Below are positions 63,885 to 64,000 of a stretch of DNA of 64,000 nucleotides, piece after piece. Source of the stretch: Acetatifactor sp. GTDB lineage: Bacteria > Bacillota > Clostridia > Lachnospirales > Lachnospiraceae. The stretch is from positions 42,248 through 106,247 of the forward strand of contig JAEEVF010000013.1 in assembly GCA_016290775.1 (NCBI GenBank). The letters run 5' to 3'. The notes under the pieces were generated by a model, which was not told the origin of the DNA, did no database searches, and was given only the letters and a program-made list of their open reading frames with translations. The translations under genes and the position numbers were made by a program. The stretch's first letter is position 1. Each line of letters begins with the position of its first letter.

Positions 63885-64000
<116 letters not shown>

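Overview
The window looks like Lachnospiraceae-type Firmicutes chromosome. This is inferred from the partial 16S rRNA start at 63885, the gene content and the regulatory signals. From about 1 to 38.3 kb it is a co-oriented (+ strand) array of small enzyme genes: at least 13 GNAT-domain genes, 5 SAM methyltransferase domains, 5 P-loop kinase-like domains, NUDIX, histidine phosphatase, SGNH, metallo-beta-lactamase-fold, APH-like and nucleotidyltransferase genes, a HipBA-like toxin-antitoxin pair, TldD/TldE and an ABC-F protein. Fifteen loci in this part carry a palindromic repeat family with core GTGCCAAAAAGAACCGTCCCCAGTGGCAC. It usually starts 0-25 nt after one stop codon and ends 11-31 nt before the next start codon, which gives a cassette-like layout. 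From 38.3 to 64 kb the repeats disappear and the content is mostly conserved: an ABC/DUF1854/ABC exporter cassette, mecA, T-box-proS, dacA-like, trmB, ftsH, tRNA-Ser, pfk, dnaX-ybaB-recR, galM, cvpA and an rRNA promoter with the start of 16S. The main points of interest are (i) the repeat family and its cassette-like placement, including a structured 64-nt insertion variant with a compensatory base change; (ii) repeats translated in frame, forming a linker between a kinase-like and a methyltransferase domain and C-terminal tails of other proteins; (iii) a leader-peptide/terminator attenuator in front of the ABC-F gene; and (iv) several unusual domain fusions. All family names come from reading motifs. 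No database search was run.
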